Origin: Acidobacteria bacterium 13_1_20CM_3_53_8
Lineage (GTDB): Bacteria; Acidobacteriota; Blastocatellia; Pyrinomonadales; Pyrinomonadaceae
Length of the DNA stretch: 64,000 bases
Direction of reading: 5' to 3'
Assembly: GCA_001920415.1 (NCBI GenBank)
Contig: MNJR01000101.1
Coordinates: forward strand, 20,737 to 84,736
How positions within the stretch are numbered: the stretch's first letter is position 1; the number at the start of each line of letters is the position of its first letter. Made by a program: the position numbers and the translations under genes. Shown in pieces: positions 59,836-64,000 of this stretch. The notes under the pieces are model-generated. The model was given only the letters and a program-made list of their open reading frames with translations, was not told the origin of the DNA and did not search any database.

Positions 59836-62472
59836 ATGCGTCATCTGTCATCCGTCAGAAAACAGAGTCGGAATATTTTTTGGATAGTGGTGGCCGCGCT
59901 CGCCTTCTGGCTTGTGCTCGTTGGTCTTCCATCTTCTGCCAAAGTCCCTGCGCGCGCAGCCGCGCAAAACGCCGCCGATAACGTCACTCCTAATCTTGTT
60001 AACAATTACAGGGTGACCAATCTGGTCTCGGACATTCCAGCCGTAGGTCTATTCGTAGACCCTAACCTTGTCAACCCCTGGGGCTTGACCTTTTCTGCGA
60101 CAAGCCCTTTCTGGTCTTCCAATAATGCTACGGGCACGGCCACACTCTACGCCGGTGATGTGAGCGGAAGCCCTCTCACCAAGAATCCGTTAACGGTTAC
60201 GATACCCGGAGGCAAAAACACTGGCGTAGTCTTCAACGGCTCAAGCGATTTCGTGATTACAGATGGCAGCGGAACCAGCGCTGCTCGCTTCATCTTTGCT
60301 ACCGAAGCGGGAACAATCGCGGCGTGGAGAGCGGGCACAGTTGCTATTACGAAAGTGACGACGGCCAATGCTATCTATAAAGGTCTGGCGATTGGCAATA
60401 ACGGCACGGCAAACTTTCTCTATGCGGCCAATTTCCATTCTGGAAAGATTGATGTGTTCGATAAGAATTTCGCTTCCGCCACATTGGCCGGTACCTTTAC
60501 AGACCCGACGCTTCCCGCAGGCTATGCGCCCTTCAACATACAGAACTTAGGAGGCAAGCTCTACGTCGCTTACGCTTTGCAGGATGCGGCTAAGGAAGAT
60601 GATGTGCCCGGCCCCGGCAACGGTTACATTAGTATCTTTGACACCAACGGCAACTTCCAACAGCGCCTTGTCTCCAACGGCCCGCTCAATTCGCCCTGGG
60701 GACTTGCCATCTCGCCTTCCACCTTCGGCATCTTCCCCGGCGCGCTGCTCGTAGGCAACTTCGGCGATGGCCGCATTAACGTCTTCAATCCGACAACGGG
60801 CGCATTCCTGGGCACGCTCAACGATGAGGGCGGCAACCCTATTGAGATTGACGAGCTTTGGGCTATAACTTTCGGCAACGGCGTCGCCGCAGGTGACACA
60901 GGCTCGCTCTACTTCACCTCAGGCATAGGCGAAGAGGTGCATGGCATCTTCGGCAAGATTCAGCCGTCTTCGCCAGCCGCAACGTTGATTCAATTCAGTT
61001 CCGCGACCTACTCGACAAACGAATCCGCTAACGCGACGATCACTGCGACGCGCACGGGCGATCTTACTCAGACGGCGAGCGTCCACTACGCGACTTACGA
61101 TGAAGCGGGAGCGGGCAATGCCTCGCAGGCGAGCGATTACATACTCGCTTCCGGCACGCTCACTTTCGCGCCGGGAGATGCGAGCAAGAGTTTCACAGTG
61201 ATAGTCAACGACGATACATTCGTCGAAGGCGACGAGACCGTTCACTTGATATTGAGTAACGCGGTTAACGCAGGGCTGAGCGCGCCGAACCTTGCGGAGT
61301 TGACCATACATGACAACGACACGGTCTCCGCTGTCATTCCGGTTCAGAGAACTTTCGTAGCCAGCTTGAACGGCGCGCAGGAAGTTCCGCCCAAGGTTAC
61401 GACCGGCAAAGGTCTGGGCATAGTTCTTCTAGCCAACGACGAATTGAGCGCGCAGGTCTCACTCTTCTTCACCGGTCTGACTAGCAACGCCAACGGCGCG
61501 CACATTCATGGCCCGGCAGCACCGGGTACGAACGCCAACATCATCTTCCCGTTCAGCAACGTCCCTGCGGCCACTTCCGGCTCGGTCAATAACGTTACTA
61601 TCAATCCAACTACAGCGCAGGTGGCTGACTTGAAGAATGGGCTTGACTACTTCAACGTTCACACCGTCAACAATTCCGGCGGCGAGATACGTGGTCAGAT
61701 ACTCTTCAACGCGATTGACGAGGCATCCTACTTCGTGCGCCAGAATTATCGTGATTTTCTGAACCGCGAACCCGATTCCGGCGGACTGAGTTTCTGGACA
61801 GGTCAAATCTCGACCGTATGCGGTGCGGACGCGCGATGCATCAGCCGACGCCGCGTTGATGTCTCGGCAGCTTTCTTCTTCTCGCAGGAGTTCCAACAGA
61901 CGGCCTTCTACGTCTATCGAGTCCGCAAGGCCGCGTTGGGCGTGCAGCCAACCTACAGCCAGTTCGTTGACGACCATAACCAACTGCCAACAACATCAGA
62001 CGCAGACAAGCGGGCGTTCACTGAATCGTTCGTGCAGCGCGGAGATTTTCTGGCCGCCTACCCGACGAGCCTGAGCGGCTCAGACTTCATTGACAAGCTT
62101 ATCTTGACCATCAAGAACAACTCCGGCGTTGACCTGACATCGAAGAAGCCTGAGCTTGCGAACGAATACATCCAGGAGGTGACGCAGACAGCAAGCCGCG
62201 CACGCGTCCTGCGCAAGATCATAGAGTATCCTGAGTTCGTCAATGCTGAGTTCAATCCGGCGTTCGTGCTTGTTGAATACTTCGACTATCTCAGGCGTGA
62301 TCCAGATACGGGTGGCTACAACTTCTGGCTCAATGTACTGAACACTCAAGTGCCCGGCAACTTCCGCTCGATGGTCTGCGCTTTCGAGACATCTGCGGAA
62401 TACCAGCAGCGATTCGGGCCAACCGTGACCCGATTCAACACGGAATGCGATCCGGCCATCATAGGCCAGTAG
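59836..62472 (+). CDS. Secreted TIGR03118-Calx-beta-CHRD-DUF4214 protein
   Basis: This 878-residue exported protein has four parts. A TIGR03118 beta-propeller at about 50-380 starts NYRVTNLVSDIPAVGLFVDPNLVNPWGL. A Calx-beta domain lies at about 390-500 (TASVHYATYDEAGAG, ASDYILASGTLTFAPGDASKSF), and a CHRD domain at about 510-625 (RTFVASLNGAQEVPP, HIHGPAAPG). A DUF4214 region at about 635-870 has two repeats (VRQNYRDFLNREPDSGGLSFW and LVEYFDYLRRDPDTGGYNFW). DUF4214 and Calx-beta are common in surface-layer or calcium-binding proteins, so cell-surface attachment is likely. ATG 59836 is preceded by AAGGAG with 8 intervening bases; an earlier in-frame ATG (59740) lacks support and would put 32 residues before the signal. 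Confidence 0.9.
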   Translation: MRHLSSVRKQSRNIFWIVVAALAFWLVLVGLPSSAKVPARAAAQNAADNVTPNLVNNYRVTNLVSDIPAVGLFVDPNLVNPWGLTFSATSPFWSSNNATGTATLYAGDVSGSPLTKNPLTVTIPGGKNTGVVFNGSSDFVITDGSGTSAARFIFATEAGTIAAWRAGTVAITKVTTANAIYKGLAIGNNGTANFLYAANFHSGKIDVFDKNFASATLAGTFTDPTLPAGYAPFNIQNLGGKLYVAYALQDAAKEDDVPGPGNGYISIFDTNGNFQQRLVSNGPLNSPWGLAISPSTFGIFPGALLVGNFGDGRINVFNPTTGAFLGTLNDEGGNPIEIDELWAITFGNGVAAGDTGSLYFTSGIGEEVHGIFGKIQPSSPAATLIQFSSATYSTNESANATITATRTGDLTQTASVHYATYDEAGAGNASQASDYILASGTLTFAPGDASKSFTVIVNDDTFVEGDETVHLILSNAVNAGLSAPNLAELTIHDNDTVSAVIPVQRTFVASLNGAQEVPPKVTTGKGLGIVLLANDELSAQVSLFFTGLTSNANGAHIHGPAAPGTNANIIFPFSNVPAATSGSVNNVTINPTTAQVADLKNGLDYFNVHTVNNSGGEIRGQILFNAIDEASYFVRQNYRDFLNREPDSGGLSFWTGQISTVCGADARCISRRRVDVSAAFFFSQEFQQTAFYVYRVRKAALGVQPTYSQFVDDHNQLPTTSDADKRAFTESFVQRGDFLAAYPTSLSGSDFIDKLILTIKNNSGVDLTSKKPELANEYIQEVTQTASRARVLRKIIEYPEFVNAEFNPAFVLVEYFDYLRRDPDTGGYNFWLNVLNTQVPGNFRSMVCAFETSAEYQQRFGPTVTRFNTECDPAIIGQ

Positions 62473-62485
62473 CGCTTCTCTTTTA

Positions 62486-62586
62486 AGTAAAAAGGCAAAA
62501 GGTAAAAGGCAAAAGTTCAGAGATGAATATTTGTCCTACCTTTTGCCTTTTTACTTTTGCCTTTTTACTTCTACCTTTTTACTTCT
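62486..62586. repeat. Heptamer inverted-repeat element (AAAAGGC/AAAAGGT words)
   Basis: The left arm 62486-62516 and right arm 62537-62585 are complementary heptamer arrays. It lies between the TIGR03118-family gene and the decarboxylase gene. Confidence 0.88.
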
Positions 62587-62674
62587 GCTCCTTGACTACC
62601 GTTAACCTGTCGCACTATCTTCGCTCGCGGCGCGCGTTTATTTTTCCTTCAAAATTTCATGGAGTCTTTTGGGA

Positions 62675-64000
62675 ATGCAACCAACAGTTGTATCGCCTTC
62701 GCCAGCATGGACTATAGAGGGCTATCTTGAAACCCTTGGCGGTCGCCTGACGGTGAGCGGCGCGGACGCCGTCGAACTCGTCGAAAAATTCGGCTCGCCT
62801 CTTTTCGTCTTCTCCGAGCCGCGCATACGCGCAAACGTCGAGCGCTTGAAACGCGCTGCGAGCGCGGTTGGGCGACCCGTACGCTTCTTCTACGCATCGA
62901 AGGCGAACTCGAACATGGCAGTGCTACGAACGGTGCGCGATGCCGAGATTGATTGCGAGGTCAATAGCGGCGGCGAGCTTTACAAAGCTCTGCGCGCAGG
63001 CTTTCGTCCCAATCAGATTATTTTCAACGGCACGAGCAAAACTGATGAGGAGTTGGATGAAGCCGTGCGCGCCGGAATCTACGCCATCAATGTTGATTCC
63101 GTTTTCGAGATTGAGATGGTCGAACGCTCTGCGCGGCGAACGGGCAAGCGAGCCAACATCACGCTCCGCCTCGTTCCCGAAATAGGCACGCGCTCGCACC
63201 TTGGTTTGCAGACTGCGCTGCTCACTTCAAAATTCGGAATCTCATCTTCCGAAGTTTTAGGCGCAACAGTGCGCGCTCTTCAAAACCCCGAACTTGTTCA
63301 CCTCGGCGGCATACACATTCACGTAGGCTCGCAGACCCCTGACATAGAACCTTTCGTCGCCGCTTTCAAAACCATGTGGGAGCATCTTCTGGCAATTCAC
63401 CGCGAGACAGGCCACGCGCTCGAACACATCAACATGGGCGGCGGAATTCCTGTGAACTACCTGCGCGACCGCGCTATGGCGGACGAGTTGCCGGAGCATG
63501 AGCGCGACATGCTGGGCGCAGAGCTTGAACCTGCGGACGTGTTATCTGCCGCGATAGATGTTGCGCGAGAGTCGGCGCGCGATGCAGGGGCGGAACATCT
63601 TCTTGACCGTTTGACCATCCTGCTCGAACCCGGACGCAGCATCATAGCGGACGCAGGGATGGTGCTAACCACCGTGCGCAACATTAAGCAGCGACCCGAA
63701 ACGGGCGACGTGTGGCTGCTCACGGACGCTGGCTACAACCTCATGCTTTCAATGAACAATTACAAGTGGTACTACCATCTTATCTCTGCCTCGCGCGCAG
63801 ATGTCCCTGCTGGCACTGAATACAAAGTCGCAGGGCCTTTGTGCGATTCAGGCGACGTTTACTTTGACATAGAGCGCGAGGGACGACTGCCAGACTACCG
63901 GAAACTTCCAGACGACGTGCAGCCGTGCGAAGTCCTGGCGCTTCTCAATTGCGGCGCATACTCTCTGGCACAGATGTTTCATTACAACGGGCGACCGCTG
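62675..64000 (+). CDS. lysA: Diaminopimelate decarboxylase-like PLP enzyme (3' end beyond window)
   Basis: The 442 visible codons run off the window in frame. The protein is a fold-III PLP decarboxylase of the LysA type. The PLP lysine is K76 in FYASKANSN. Further landmarks are CEVNSGGEL, HIHVGSQ, INMGGGIPVNYL, ILLEPGRSIIADAG, GPLCDSGDVYF and the active-site tyrosine region CGAYSLAQMFHYNGRP. The usual CESGD motif reads CDSGD here. LysA makes lysine from meso-diaminopimelate; closely related enzymes act on ornithine or carboxynorspermidine, so the symbol is provisional. The start at 62675 has only weak support (GGGA upstream). Confidence 0.85.
   Translation, partial: MQPTVVSPSPAWTIEGYLETLGGRLTVSGADAVELVEKFGSPLFVFSEPRIRANVERLKRAASAVGRPVRFFYASKANSNMAVLRTVRDAEIDCEVNSGGELYKALRAGFRPNQIIFNGTSKTDEELDEAVRAGIYAINVDSVFEIEMVERSARRTGKRANITLRLVPEIGTRSHLGLQTALLTSKFGISSSEVLGATVRALQNPELVHLGGIHIHVGSQTPDIEPFVAAFKTMWEHLLAIHRETGHALEHINMGGGIPVNYLRDRAMADELPEHERDMLGAELEPADVLSAAIDVARESARDAGAEHLLDRLTILLEPGRSIIADAGMVLTTVRNIKQRPETGDVWLLTDAGYNLMLSMNNYKWYYHLISASRADVPAGTEYKVAGPLCDSGDVYFDIEREGRLPDYRKLPDDVQPCEVLALLNCGAYSLAQMFHYNGRPL

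Noticed and set aside
1-64000. tRNA, rRNA or complete insertion sequence
   Set aside because: I looked for cloverleaf-like stretches, rRNA core sequences and transposase motifs in intergenic gaps and reading frames and found none that I could support by eye.

Overview
The window looks like chromosomal DNA of an Acidobacteriota bacterium, most likely of the Blastocatellia type. This is inferred from gene families, not from a marker gene: two very long Oar-like TonB-dependent receptors with an N-terminal carboxypeptidase-regulatory domain, many secreted TPR proteins, CRTAC1/VCBS proteins with ASPIC/UnbV ends, multihaem cytochromes and abundant short inverted repeats between genes. No rRNA, tRNA, CRISPR array, prophage or full-length insertion sequence was seen.

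Layout. Positions 1-25000 form a sugar and glucan utilisation region. A minus-strand operon encodes a xylose-type ABC importer (xylF-xylG-xylH) followed by a secreted GH15 glucosidase cut by the window edge. An Oar-like receptor and a TPR protein come next, then a GH3 beta-glucosidase with a GH144-type glucanase. After these come a GH13 amylase, a GPH/MFS sugar transporter, an SDR dehydrogenase, two paralogous neopullulanase-like GH13 enzymes and 4-alpha-glucanotransferase (malQ). Together these would bind, cut, import and rearrange alpha-glucans and probably beta-glucans.

Positions 25000-47000 hold exported electron-transfer, TPR and beta-propeller proteins: a small cytochrome c, a five-haem cytochrome-TPR fusion, two TPR proteins, a second Oar-like receptor, a ROK repressor, two CRTAC1-like genes (one broken), a nitrilase-family amidohydrolase and a 1230-residue TPR-VCBS-UnbV protein. 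Positions 47000-64000 hold a K+ channel-like protein, an orphan membrane protein, a PlsC-like acyltransferase, an S9 peptidase that lacks its catalytic serine segment, DUF2071, PKD/OmpA-like, ATP-grasp, acyl-CoA ligase and DinB proteins, a TIGR03118-CHRD-DUF4214 protein, and a diaminopimelate decarboxylase-like gene that runs off the end.

The most unusual content is between the genes. About twenty intergenic hairpin elements consist of short tandem repeats (mostly 7-mers, a few 10-mers) on one side and their reverse complement on the other. The repeat word differs between loci. Several abut or supply start codons, stop codons, and in one case most of a signal peptide. There is also a 136-bp MITE-like element in two copies, each with 18-bp terminal inverted repeats and a 5-bp target duplication. 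One copy sits inside another repeat whose empty counterpart is elsewhere in the window.
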